A DNA stretch of 64,000 bases from Sphaerulina vaccinii (Eukaryota > Ascomycota > Dothideomycetes > Mycosphaerellales > Mycosphaerellaceae), in assembly GCA_022570795.1 (NCBI GenBank), contig JAKUDP010000012.1, positions 682,001 to 746,000 on the forward strand. Direction: 5' to 3'. This document shows positions 22,476-32,798 of this stretch, piece after piece. Position 1 is the first letter of the stretch; the number at the start of each line of letters is the position of its first letter. Made by a program: the position numbers and the translations under genes. Under the pieces are notes generated by a model that was not told where the DNA came from, did no database searches, and saw nothing but the letters and a program-made list of their open reading frames with translations.

Positions 22476-23723
22476 TTTGACGAGGTTGTTGTTTTTGAGG
22501 GTTGTTCGGATGTGCTCTGTGTCTCTGTTTGTTTGGGAGCCCTGGTCTCTTCGTGCTGTCGATTGAACTGCTTGCTGGTGGATGATGTTCTGTCTACTGG
22601 AAGGAGTACTCGTGTTTATGTCCTACCTTCCAGTCCCTCATCTCTGGATGATGTCTCGAAACCCGCTCGCATCGTGGCAAAAGAATACGATGTAGGCTTG
22701 GTCTGGAGAGGCCGATCATGTAACATTGCCCATTGAGCGGTGGAGAGTCTTGAGGCCAGCCGATCTCCATATAGCAGACTTTGAAGCCATGTTGGTACAA
22801 TGTTCGTACTTGAGCTGTCTTGTGACGCCAGAGTGGAGTGGTGTAGCTTTGGTATAGATCAAAAATAGAACGCCCAGCCGGGAAGTGAAGCGGGAGCTCA
22901 TGTGGTCTGAGCGATCAGGCTAGATCGAAAGCGTCTGACGTATTGAGATTGTGACTTCTCCATTGCGAATTCCTACCTGATGAAGTTCTTCTCGCACTGC
23001 ACTCCACTTTCACTAAAATTCTGAGTCAAGTAGCATGGTCAGTTCAGTGGCCACAGTGCCCGCCAGCTGAGCAGAATACCTTGTCAGGCGGCGAGACGCG
23101 ATAATCAATCAAGCATGAAGGACGTGCGACAGAAAATAATGTGGAATGCACATGCAGGAGACCATCGAAGGCATCATTATATTCGCAATGATCATCCTGC
23201 TGACTATGGAGCTCGAATACGATACACCCAACATGACGTCTTGAGTTTCCATCTTCAGCACAACTCCGAGCCAACTCATTGACTGTTGAAGAAGATCTGT
23301 CCAATGATCTTGCGCTTCAGATTCCTCTTACCAACAATCTTGTACGCCACAGGCAGTAGGCCAGGTTGGATATCCTCAACGCAGTGGGATCCCCGATCGT
23401 CGTAAATATGTTTCCATAACCCGGTCGGTTCCATGTCGATCCTTTGAGCCGGTGTGTGCAGTTCGCGTCATTATACGTGACAAGCGATGCTCGCAGTTCA
23501 GGAAACTTTTTGGCTTGCGATAGTGCGAAGAGTGAGCTCGTGGCCTAAAGCAAGGTATGCACGCGCATTGTGATGTTCGTCTTGTAGACCAGAAGGCTTT
23601 TGTATCGGAGAGCTTGAATACCGGAGGGCTTGAGTATTAGAGGATCGATGTTGGTCTGAAGACAGATTCTGCACTGTGTTAAATTTATGCTCAAATCGCC
23701 AGCAAATTTTATGACTACAGCTG
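22476..23723. other. Intergenic region with no supported gene
   Basis: Short open frames occur on both strands, but none has a signal, motif or splice pattern that I trust. The right end contains the 3' flank of the pyridoxamine-oxidase-like gene and most of a 65-base sequence repeated near 40.6 kb. Confidence 0.5.
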
Positions 23724-23754
23724 TCAGCACCATGAAGCTATGAAACCAAGCTTC
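23690..23754 (-). repeat. Copy A of a 64-65 base dispersed sequence
   Basis: On the minus strand this covers the last codons of the pyridoxamine-oxidase-like gene (KLGFIASW) and about 35 bases beyond its stop. It is nearly identical to 40619-40682 on the plus strand, with a few transitions and one or two indels. Flanking sequence does not match. Confidence 0.8.
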
Positions 23755-24515
23755 CGCGGCCCCAGACTGTTCATCGTCGCCCGAAGCAGACTGACAAGAA
23801 ACGACGCCAGTATCGCCCCCAACAGCATTGGCTGCCATTGCGATATCGTCCACTTAAACCACCAGCGTATCTCTTGCACCATAACATTTTGCCCATTCGA
23901 CCTCATCGCCCTTCGTAAACCAGGCAACCCATCCAAACTCTTCTTCGCGAAATTGTCCAGCGTCTTACGTTCTTCAAACTTCGTCCGAGCCTGACCTTTA
24001 TCCGCATCGATATAGTGTGATAGGAGCGGCACAGCGAAGCCACGGAAGTTTGTACTGCCAACATCCACAAATCAGCGTTCTCTTTGCCTAGTAGCCTCTG
24101 ATAGTTGAGAGATGTCCGAACCTTTAAAAACATCCAGCAATATAATAGCTCTCATAGCAGGATATTCCTCCTTTCCCATCCTTTCCAACCAAGTCCGATA
24201 CTCTGCATGATCCGTCTCAATGACCCTTCCCGTACAAAACCAGCGCATGATCCGCGGAGAGGCATCAAAGCTGCAGAACATGAGAGTGACTCTTCCATTC
24301 TCGTAAAGGTGGCTAACAGTCTCAATGCCGGATCCAGTAGGATCCATATATCCGACCAGATTCTTGTCGAAGATGGTAATAGTCGCCGAGGGCCGTCCCT
24401 TCGGAGAGCAATTGATATGTCTCCCAGTCAGTGGAGCAGATGCGACGAAGAATAGGGACTGCTTGAGAGCCCATTGTTGATGGTCTTCAGAGATGTGGTC
24501 GAAGAATTTGACCAT
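23724..24515 (-). pseudogene. Pyridoxamine-phosphate-oxidase-like flavin-binding protein with a one-base deletion
   Basis: Exon 1 (24122-24515) starts MVKFFDHISEDHQQWALKQS and carries the split-barrel motifs LFFVASAPLTGRHINCSPKG, YMDPTGSGIETVSHLYENGR and TLMFCSFDASPRIMRWFCTG. This is the PPOX-like flavin/nucleotide-binding family common in fungi. Exon 2 begins at 24054 after a GTTCGG...GGCAG intron and reads VQTS, then loses frame near 24043-24044. The expected continuation, GFAVPLLSHYIDADKG, is present one base out of frame and stays open to 23724. Adding one base gives about 241 residues. The restored C-terminus has a membrane segment (MLLGAILASFLVSLL), an unusual addition for this family. 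As written the protein ends early with an unrelated basic tail. Confidence 0.7.
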
Positions 24516-25057
24516 TGTTTCTGCTGCGTTGGTATCAGTGGTATCGACCTACATTCTTCTCTTTATCAGCAGTGGGAGCTCTCCGTTCATATATGCGAGG
24601 ATGCCCGGGCTTATGAAACGTTTGTTCGGATGTCGCGTGAGGATGTGACTGTTGGGGTTCGAAGGATGCGCTATGGGCGAACTTAGTCTAGATCTGATAA
24701 CTTAATCAGATTGGCAGCTGGGCATTGCTCGGCAGCCGACTATGGCGATGATAGCCGATGCGAGCTTTTCTGTAGCGTTGCTGGAATCTACCCTGTAGGA
24801 TTTGGCGACAGGTCATTGATGTTGCGAGGGAGAAGGAGTGAACATGACGGCCGAGATGCAGTAGTGCTGTCCCGATGGCATTGTGTAGTCCCAGGGCGTC
24901 GCCAACTTCTTGGCCACATTTATACTCTTCTGCACTGTTCTCTTCTCTTTCTTCTCTCGCGAAGCACTGTTGCAATTTACCTGTCCTCTACGAGCTGAAA
25001 ACATCCCTTTACGCACCATACTCGAAGCTATCTGAATCTGAGGCCAGTCGGAAATGC
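24516..25057. other. Intergenic region between two minus-strand genes
   Basis: It carries the promoter of the oxidase-like gene and the terminator of the transhydrogenase gene. Short overlapping frames are not credible genes. No repeat or RNA gene was recognised. Confidence 0.5.
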
Positions 25058-28000
25058 TCACTTAGCAGCATCCAGTGCTGCTTTGATTGCATCACAACTC
25101 TGCTTCGCATCACCGAACAGCATCTTCGTATTCGGAGCATAGAACATTGGGTTCGGGATATCAGCATATCCGCTTCCCATTCCACGCTTCATCACGATGA
25201 CCTGCTTACTCTTGTAGGCATCGATGATTGGCATGCCAGCGATAGGACTGTAATGACAAGGGGTCAGCTAAACTAGTTGCAGTCATGCTTTTCCCGGGCT
25301 GAACTCACCTATCCTTCTGCAAGGCAATCGGGTTGACAGTGTCATTTGCACCGATGACCAGTGTCAGGTCGACATCATCAAAGCCCTCCTCGTTGATCTC
25401 GTCCATTTCGAGGACAATGTCGTACGGCACACTGGCTTCCGCAAGCAGGACATTGCATTGACCAGGCATGCGTCCCGCCACAGGATGGATGGCGAACTTG
25501 ACTTCACAGCCCAAGCTTCTTAGCATCTGGACGATCTCTGCAATCGGGTACTGAGCTTTCGCCACCGCCATACCATAGCCGACGACAATGACGACCTTTT
25601 GAGCATTCCTCATGATGTCGACCGTTTCTTCGATCGAGGTCTTCGTGATCTCACCCTCGATCTTCTGGTCAGTCTTGGCTGGAGCTGCAATGCCACCAAA
25701 CAGCACATTCGTGATGCTGCGGTTCATGGCAACGCACATGATGTATGAGAGGATACTGCCAGACACGCCAATCAGGCTTCCCACTGTGGTGAGGATGGGT
25801 GAGTTGAGCATGAGCCCTTCTGCTACTAGAGCAAAACCAGAGTACGCATTGAGGACCGTGATGACGACTGGCATGTCTGCGCCACCAATGGCGGCAGTGG
25901 TGGTGTATCCTTTGGCAAAGCTCAGAGCGGTATTGACTCCCAGACATGTAGCGGCGATAGCTGGGGCGCCTGGGGCACAAGTAAGGAAGAAGCCCATTGT
26001 CGCGGCATTGGCGGCTACCATTCCGCCATTGATGAGATGCCGACCTGGAAGAATGGTTGGACGAGAGGACATCCTCGCCGAGAGCTTCAAGAAGGCCACA
26101 ATGGATCCAGTGAATGTCACTCCTCCGATCAGGACTCCCAAGTAGCCAGTCACCATGTGCAGAGCATCGAGGTGAGACACTGCAGCCATGACTGAGCCGA
26201 TACTTGTGAGAACGGCTGCCAAACCGACTACCGAGTGCAGAGCAGCAACAGTCTGTGGCAGCTCAGTTGGGCTGATTCTCCGACCAATCAGGCCTCCTGC
26301 GAGACTGCCAACACCGGCAACCGCGAGGAACTGGATTAGAGTCTCAACTGGGAGACCGACTGCAGCCAGAGAGGCTAGCACTCCAGATCCGACACCAAGG
26401 ATGCCCATCAGATTGCCAGATCGGGCAGTGGCTTGTGAGGCAAGACCAGTCAGCGATCCGATGCATAACATGCTACTGACTAAGTAGCCTGCTTGCACCA
26501 GACCAGCCATTCCAGTTGTTGCAGCAGCCAGGAATCCACCGCCAAAGAGCACAGCTGGAATCGCGTACAGCATGGGATAGTCCGGAGGATCTGTGGGTCT
26601 TCTGAACATGTCCAGCATGCGCTTTGTGATCACGAATCCTCCAGAAACGTTAACGAACGCGAGCAATACGGACGCAGCACCTAGCATTTGTGGCACAGTC
26701 TGCGGCAAGTACCCGCCACCCATTATGAAGAAACCACCGATGCCCACCATACCCGAGATGGCATTGGTGACAGACATGAGAGGAGAATGAAGTGCTGGTG
26801 CAACACCCCATACCACGCGGTAGCCGATCAGACCAGCCAAACCAAAGGTGAAGACATTGCTCATGAAGATCGGGCCAGTGGCTTTCCCAAGTGCGAGAGC
26901 AGTACCCATACCTCCTGTGATGACAGTGACTTCTCGTACAGCCTTTTGCCAGGGTGTCAAGGCCAAGACCTCTTCCTCCTTCTTTATCTCCTTCACTGGA
27001 GCTGGAGCTGGCGGTGCCACGGGAGGCAGAGTGGGCAACAGCTCGCCATTATATGTCACAATCGACCTGCGCACGACCTCATCATTCAAGTCGATTCCAA
27101 AATGGCCTTCCTTAGGTGACATGGATAGCAAGAACTTCGTGATGTTGTTGCTGTATAGAGTGGAAGCCTGAGTGGGAAGCCTCGATGGTAGATCGGTATA
27201 GCCAATCACTGTTACGCCTTGGTACTGCGTAAGTTCTCCAGGAACAGTGACTTCACAGTTGCCGCCAGCTTCAGCCGCCAGATCCACAATCACGGATCCA
27301 GGCTTCATCGCTGACACCATTTCCTCGGTAATCAGCGTAGGTGCAGCTCGTCCAGGAATCAAGGCTGTGGTGATGATGATGTCGACTTCCTTCGCCTGCT
27401 CCATGAATAGCTTCATCTCAGCCTCGATGAACTCTTTCGACATGACCTTGGCATAGCCTCCACCACCATCGCCGGTCTCCTCGATTTCCACTTCGATGAA
27501 TTCGGCACCCAGAGATTGGACCTGTTCACGCGCAGCAGATCTCGTGTCAAAACCACGAACGATGGCACCCATTCTTCTGGCTGTAGCAATGGCACTGAGA
27601 CCTGCGACACCTGCTCCAATCACGAGGACTTTGCAAGGAGGCACCTTCCCGGCGGCCGTAGTCTGTCCAGTCAAGTATCGTCCAAAGTGGTTACTTGCTT
27701 CGAGTACAGCTTTGTACCCGGCTATGTTGGCCATACTCGACAAGACATCGAAGCTCTGGGCTCTGGTGATTCTCGGAATCTTGTCCATAGCAAAGGTCGT
27801 AATTTTCTTGTCGACACATGCTTGCACAATCTTCTTGTTGCGTTCGATATCAGGTTGCAGGATGGAAATCATAACACCACCTTCCTTGAAGCCATGAATG
27901 AAGTTGTTCGGTGAGAGGGTCGTGCTACGGAGTCTCGGTGGCCGGACCTTGAGGACGATGTCACTGTCATCCCAGACTCTGCTTGCATTGACCAGTGTTG

Positions 28001-28376
28001 CTCCAGCTTCCTCGTAGTCATGAGCCGGAAACTGAGCAGCGAATCCTGCTCCATGCTCGATGAGGACTTGCTTGAAGCCCTTCTTGAGGAGTAATTTGGC
28101 ATTGGTAGGAGTAATTGCAACGCGTTTCTCGCCTGTGCGGACTTCCAGCGGGACTCCGATTGTCAAGTCGCCATAAGGGATAGCTTTGACCTGGTCTGCT
28201 GCTGCACTTGCCGGATCCTCCTTAGGTTGTTGGGCTGCGGCTGTTGCGGCTCCTTGACGCTTCACTGATGTCCGATAGTAGAGCCTGGTCTTGTTCAGAG
28301 CACATAATAAGCTCAGACGCGTCGATTTCGAGGTGTGTCCATAGACCAGCTGTGGTCGACAGGAAGAAGGCCACAT
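25058..28376 (-). CDS. Mitochondrial proton-translocating NAD(P) transhydrogenase
   Basis: Exons 25309-28376 and 25058-25247 give 1,085 residues. The first 60 residues are basic and hydroxylated with few acids, consistent with a mitochondrial presequence. Then come the alanine-dehydrogenase/PNT N-domain ([17 protein letters not shown]), the NAD-binding domain with [20 protein letters not shown], a block of membrane segments (about residues 475-860), and the NADP-binding domain III with [31 protein letters not shown] and GANDTVNP. The second exon supplies [16 protein letters not shown] and the [13 protein letters not shown] end. Domain order is alpha then beta fused in one chain, as in animal NNT. 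The enzyme uses the inner-membrane proton gradient to make NADPH from NADH, supporting glutathione and biosynthesis. Confidence 0.96.
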
Positions 28377-29098
28377 CGTGGCGGTTATCTGCTTATCATG
28401 AATTTCACTCGCGTGTGCATGCAGACTGTGCTACACGACGCTATCTGACAGCTGCACAACTTCCGGATTGTGCTCCTCAAACCTTGGTTATCGCGTTGCC
28501 GTTGTTGATGTCTGACACGCGCCACGCGTCTTTGAGCAGACGGAGGCTCTCTGCAGGTCAGGTCAGTGGGAGAGAAGTGGTACAAGTTGAGTGTACCTCT
28601 TTCAGCCGCCTAGTAGAGCTGGGGAGATCGCAGTTCGACCACGAGTGAGCGGGGTTGCCTGGCTGTTTCGGTACATCGACCAGAAAGTGAGCACGAGGGT
28701 CAAGAAGGGAAGTGGAGAGGCGATCGCGCTAGGCAAGCGGCTCCACATCCGCGCCTGCCGTTTTCTGGGGACGGAAGATAGCGAAAGCGTCTGAACTGTG
28801 AGATAGGGTACTTCATTCAAATTTGCGCCATGTTCCTATTCATCATCGAGTTCATCCGTGCCTAATCCAATGTCTTCATAATACAACCCTGTTCCTTGCA
28901 TGGCTCAACCACCATACTGTACTTCTCTGGAATAGCAGCCACTCGCCGTATGCTCTGCCACCATCCAAGACTCACACCGTCAAGAACCACCTCTTCCAGT
29001 CCAGGCTACATCAATGAGTCCACCAGCTCAAGCTATCAGCTGAGAGAGAAACAGCTCGAGCAAGCACAGCCATCAATGAGGAATGGCGCTGAGCATAT
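28377..29098. other. Intergenic region upstream of the transhydrogenase gene
   Basis: It holds the transhydrogenase promoter next to 28376 and the 3' side of the unknown gene at 29099. No supported gene, repeat or RNA was seen. Confidence 0.5.
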
Positions 29099-30553
29099 TC
29101 ACACTTCTGGGACTCGGCGGAACTCTGCAGCCAACTGCTTCAATCTCGACTCGGAGGCTTCCAATAATGGGAGTGATGGCACACCTCCTGATGCGTACTG
29201 GTGAAAGTCGAAATCCAGACCAACGAAGTAGAATGAGTGATCCACGAAAGTGCGCAGCAGAGCCCTGGAGCAAGAAGTAATATGCATCTTCTCTCCGGTG
29301 TTCTGGGCGCGGGCTTGATCGAGCAGCATCTGAAGCTCACTCTCCACTTTGCGAGCCTTCTCCCGCAGTTGATCACGCACCGCACGGACTGCCTTAGCTT
29401 GCTTCACGGATCCGAGTTCGCATGCCAGTGCTTGACATGATTTCAACCACTTCTCGATGCGGACAGTGGTTAGGGCGAACGGTCCACTGTTAGCTGTAGT
29501 ACGGTGCGAAGCAGCATTGCGCGCATAGACTACAGCGTACATCAAATCTTGGTTGGCGGTGAATTTTCCCGTCCTAGTGAAGACTGCGTCGAAAGAACGT
29601 CTTTTCTGGACCAGACTATCAACACGAGCGCAGCTGAAGTCGACATGTACTGGTCCATCCCATCTGCTATCGCACGCGTATCGGGCATGCTCGAAATACC
29701 TGTCATACAGTGCCTGCGCAGCATGATCAAGTGCTTCTTGCAGCAGCTTGTATATCGAATTGGCATTGACCCAGCAGTAGAAATTGGGCTCTCCGCGCCA
29801 CGAAATCTCGTGAAGACAGGTGGAGCTCTTGATCGATGATGCAGACGGAACGGTCAATCGTGCTGGTATTGGCGGCAAGGTTGCAGGTGGCAAGCAGTGG
29901 GAAATCGGAAAGATCCTCTGGAAAGCAGGTCGAAGGTTGTGCACTCTGTCCAGTGCTGCGATCGCCTGGTGTTCCCTCGTTGATGGAGCTGTTTGCGCAG
30001 CCTCAAGCTCAGAAAGCATGCTGGCTCGTGGCGAACAGGCCTTTCGTGCCACCTCGCGAAAGCGTTCGAGCGCCGCATCGATATCTACCTGATGAGTTGC
30101 TTTCAATGATGAGTCTCGGCGGTGTCCTGTCGCTTGCTGAGAATGATCCAATGTCGCGTCATCTCCTCCAGGCGGAAAACTGTCCGATGGACGGACTGTT
30201 GTGCTGCGAAGCGCTTTCTCGAAACTCTTGAGCTCGATGCCAGCTTTCTCTCCGCGCGCTTCAGCTGCCAGTCGCTTCAGTGTGGATTGGGTCGCTTCTT
30301 TCAAGTGGTACAAAGCGGCGTCAGCTTTCTCCTTACGCGCCTCTGCTGAGCTTGATGTGCTGGTAAAGAGCGACGCGTAGTACGCTCGATCGCTCGTACT
30401 TGGATGCGCTCGGGGGCGCGCGGTGCTGCTGTTGTAACCCATACTGACGCCGTGATAGGACCAGCTCGTGTAAATCCAAGAGAAGCGTCTCAATTCATGT
30501 GATCTTTGTATCATGGGCTTTGTGATCGAATGTCCGTTGTTCTTCGCTTTCAA
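29099..30553 (-). CDS. Unrecognised protein rich in charged helices
   Basis: A single open frame of 484 residues; I do not recognise a family. Residues 60-190 contain helical, Lys/Glu/Ala-rich stretches with a repeated look (SSAEARKEKADAALYHLKEA and LAAEARGEKAGIELKSFEKA), suggesting a duplicated coiled-coil unit. The middle has NFYCWVNANSIYKLLQEALD and WDGPVHVDFSCARVDSLVQK, and the end returns to helical Lys/Arg/Glu-rich sequence. The first 37 residues before MGYNSSTARPR may not be translated. No signal peptide or membrane segment. The long uninterrupted frame with amphipathic pattern supports a real gene, but exon structure is uncertain. Confidence 0.5.
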   Translation of the reverse strand: MKAKNNGHSITKPMIQRSHELRRFSWIYTSWSYHGVSMGYNSSTARPRAHPSTSDRAYYASLFTSTSSSAEARKEKADAALYHLKEATQSTLKRLAAEARGEKAGIELKSFEKALRSTTVRPSDSFPPGGDDATLDHSQQATGHRRDSSLKATHQVDIDAALERFREVARKACSPRASMLSELEAAQTAPSTREHQAIAALDRVHNLRPAFQRIFPISHCLPPATLPPIPARLTVPSASSIKSSTCLHEISWRGEPNFYCWVNANSIYKLLQEALDHAAQALYDRYFEHARYACDSRWDGPVHVDFSCARVDSLVQKRRSFDAVFTRTGKFTANQDLMYAVVYARNAASHRTTANSGPFALTTVRIEKWLKSCQALACELGSVKQAKAVRAVRDQLREKARKVESELQMLLDQARAQNTGEKMHITSCSRALLRTFVDHSFYFVGLDFDFHQYASGGVPSLPLLEASESRLKQLAAEFRRVPEV

Positions 30554-31063
30554 CGAGACAAGGCAATTGTCGGAGGCTCGGAAAGGGAATCGAACAAAGA
30601 GCCTGTGTGACGGTCTGTGGGCTAAGAAACCTTGACCGAAACCTTGACGGCAGCATCACTACGCTTACAGCACGTCGAAGCAGAGCATGGCTAGCCAATT
30701 GGGTGCAGAGCAGTGTCTCTGCGGGCGGATCGTGTGAGATAACCTCAACGCTATGAGTTATACTAATATATGAGCCTATACAGTACGATGGAAGCCGCCA
30801 TTGAGAGCAAGCCGCAACCTCCCTACATATATGCGCCAGCAGTTTGCTATTCCAGATGAACAGGGGCTCAGCGCTACTCTTCTATCCTCCGAGGGACGAA
30901 GGAAGCTTCTCGAATGGAAGTTGATCAGAAACATGACTGCGAACAGATTTTAAAACTGACTGTGATGCACGCAAGATACGCTCGAGCCATCAATAATGAT
31001 TCTCATTATATATCCTACACGCTAATTGCACAACAACCATCGAGGCCTGATACCACTCTATCC
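30554..31063. other. Intergenic region between two minus-strand genes
   Basis: AT-richer in its centre (around 30760-30780 and 31000). A 123-codon plus-strand frame at 30914 overlaps the next gene and looks like chance. Nothing else was identified. Confidence 0.45.
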
Positions 31064-32483
31064 TCAGCGACGCCTGTAGATAGGATCGCGCTGATAACCT
31101 GGGAACTGCTCAAGCTGGCTTGCTTCAATCCTCATCAATTGTGGGCAAGACAGCTGAGAGACGATTCTGCCAACAGCACTCTGCAAGCGATTGATCAAAT
31201 CTCCAACATTGAGCAAATCAGATCGAATCTGCGAAGCTGCTTGGAACGCAAAACAACCCAAACTGTTCCCGCTCAACAAGCTTGAGCTTCTGAACAAACC
31301 TCCCGTCAAATCCTCGACTTGGACTCCGGCAAAGTTGTTCGTTCGGTTGTCGAGGTTACCGCCGATGCTCAAGAACTTTGGGTGGAGAGCGGCTGCGTTC
31401 ACGGTGTCGGCCAAGAAGTAAGGAATGGTGTATGGTGCCGTCATTGAGCGACGGTACCAGTTGTTTGGGATTCTTTCGTGGCCGAATGGTGCTGTGTAGC
31501 TGCCATCTTGACCTGAGATTCCGAACCACGTCTGGATGTTTTGGTGCGAGAGAACACCGGTTGGGTTTTCTGCGGAGTGGTTTGCCATGAAGCGGAAGAT
31601 GAAAGTGAATGCAGCTGGACGGGATGTCAGCATACCAGGTCGCATGACGAAAATATGTGAGGTTACATACCTGATTGCACTAGGAGACCTGGAAAAGGAG
31701 CGTTGAAGAACTGAGGGTTGTTTGCGATTTGGCGATCGAAACGCTGCGAACGGTAGCTTGTAAGACTGTTGATAGTGACTACTCCCCCGGGAGACGCGTT
31801 GATAAGATCTTGGAATTGAGTGGCTTGTGTCCGAAAATTGTTTCCAAACTCATAGAGATCCGGACGAGTTGGCGAAACATCGTTCTCGTACTTGTTGTGC
31901 TGAAAAGGTGACATGGTAAGCGGGTGTCTAATGCATGTCGTTTGGCAAGACTTACAGTTCCAGACAATCCGTTGCCACGATTACCAGTCAGTCCACCAAC
32001 GACACCACCAACCGTCCCTAGAAGGCCTCCAGGGCGAGGAGTGTTGGGTCCTGGTGTACCTCCCATCGACCAGGACACTAGATCTCCACTAGCAAGGAGA
32101 CCGCCCAAGACTGCCAGGAAAAGGGCAAGATCAGGTCCCATACCCACGATCCTGGTCGTCACATCGACGTATTGTGTGATAGTCGCAACGCCTGAACGAG
32201 GTAGAAAGCCATGGTTGGCAAAAGCACGTGCTAACCACGACGTACCAAATGAGAGTGTTTGGCACAACCAGTCAGGCCTCAAGTATTTGTCGAAATGTTT
32301 CTTTCCTCGTACCCAGGCCCGCGGACCCTCTTCCAGAAAGCTGGGCACTGACGGTGTGGCAGAATTCGCCAGTCTTGACGACGCGCTTAGGCGCTTCTGC
32401 ACAGATTTCTTTGCACTTGTTGAGGCAAATCGGGTAAGCTGTTACAGAAGCATAACTTGGAGCATAAATCGTGGCGAAAGCAT
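31064..32483 (-). pseudogene. Heme-thiolate peroxidase-like (chloroperoxidase family 2) gene with an early in-frame TAA
   Basis: Exons 31956-32483, 31671-31899 and 31064-31614 join in frame to 436 codons. The family is shown by ANHGFLPRSG, MGPDLALFLAVLGGLLASGD, KYENDVSPTRPDLYEFGNNF (the acid-base Glu-containing motif), INSLTSYRSQRFD and FMANHSAENPTGVLS. These enzymes use a cysteine-ligated heme for peroxygenation or halogenation and are usually secreted. The usual Pro-Cys-Pro heme-ligand motif is replaced by RPDWLCQTLSFG, where a single Cys remains. The only plausible start, MLSPRFMLQVMLL (32483), runs into TAA at 32442-32444 (codon 14) before QLTRFASTS. A CAA-to-TAA change would explain it. 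An undiscovered 5' exon ending at the acceptor TAACAG (32439) is the alternative. Confidence 0.65.
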
Positions 32484-32798
32484 CTGGCATAGATTGTGAG
32501 TTGCACAATCTGCTACTGACTTTGATGAATGTCTTTCGAACCAACCTCGTTCTTCGCTCAATGCTGCCGCCACTCCATCCTATAGCATGCTTATCGCCTG
32601 GTTCTCAGCGTAGTGAGCAGCTCTCATGAAACTCGTCGTCAGCTGGCATCGAATGTGTGTTGTTGTACTTCCTGCTGTTACCCTCTGCCCGGAAAGGCTT
32701 CGTTCAATCGTTCATCATACATCACAGACTATACGAGATCACTGTATCAATGTCTGATACATCATCCAGTACAATGACTCGGCCTGTACACGCAACAT
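32484..32798. other. Intergenic region between the peroxidase-like gene and the monooxygenase
   Basis: It holds the upstream region of the peroxidase-like gene and the terminator of the monooxygenase. I searched it for an extra 5' exon of the peroxidase gene and found no in-frame ATG. Nothing else was seen. Confidence 0.45.
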
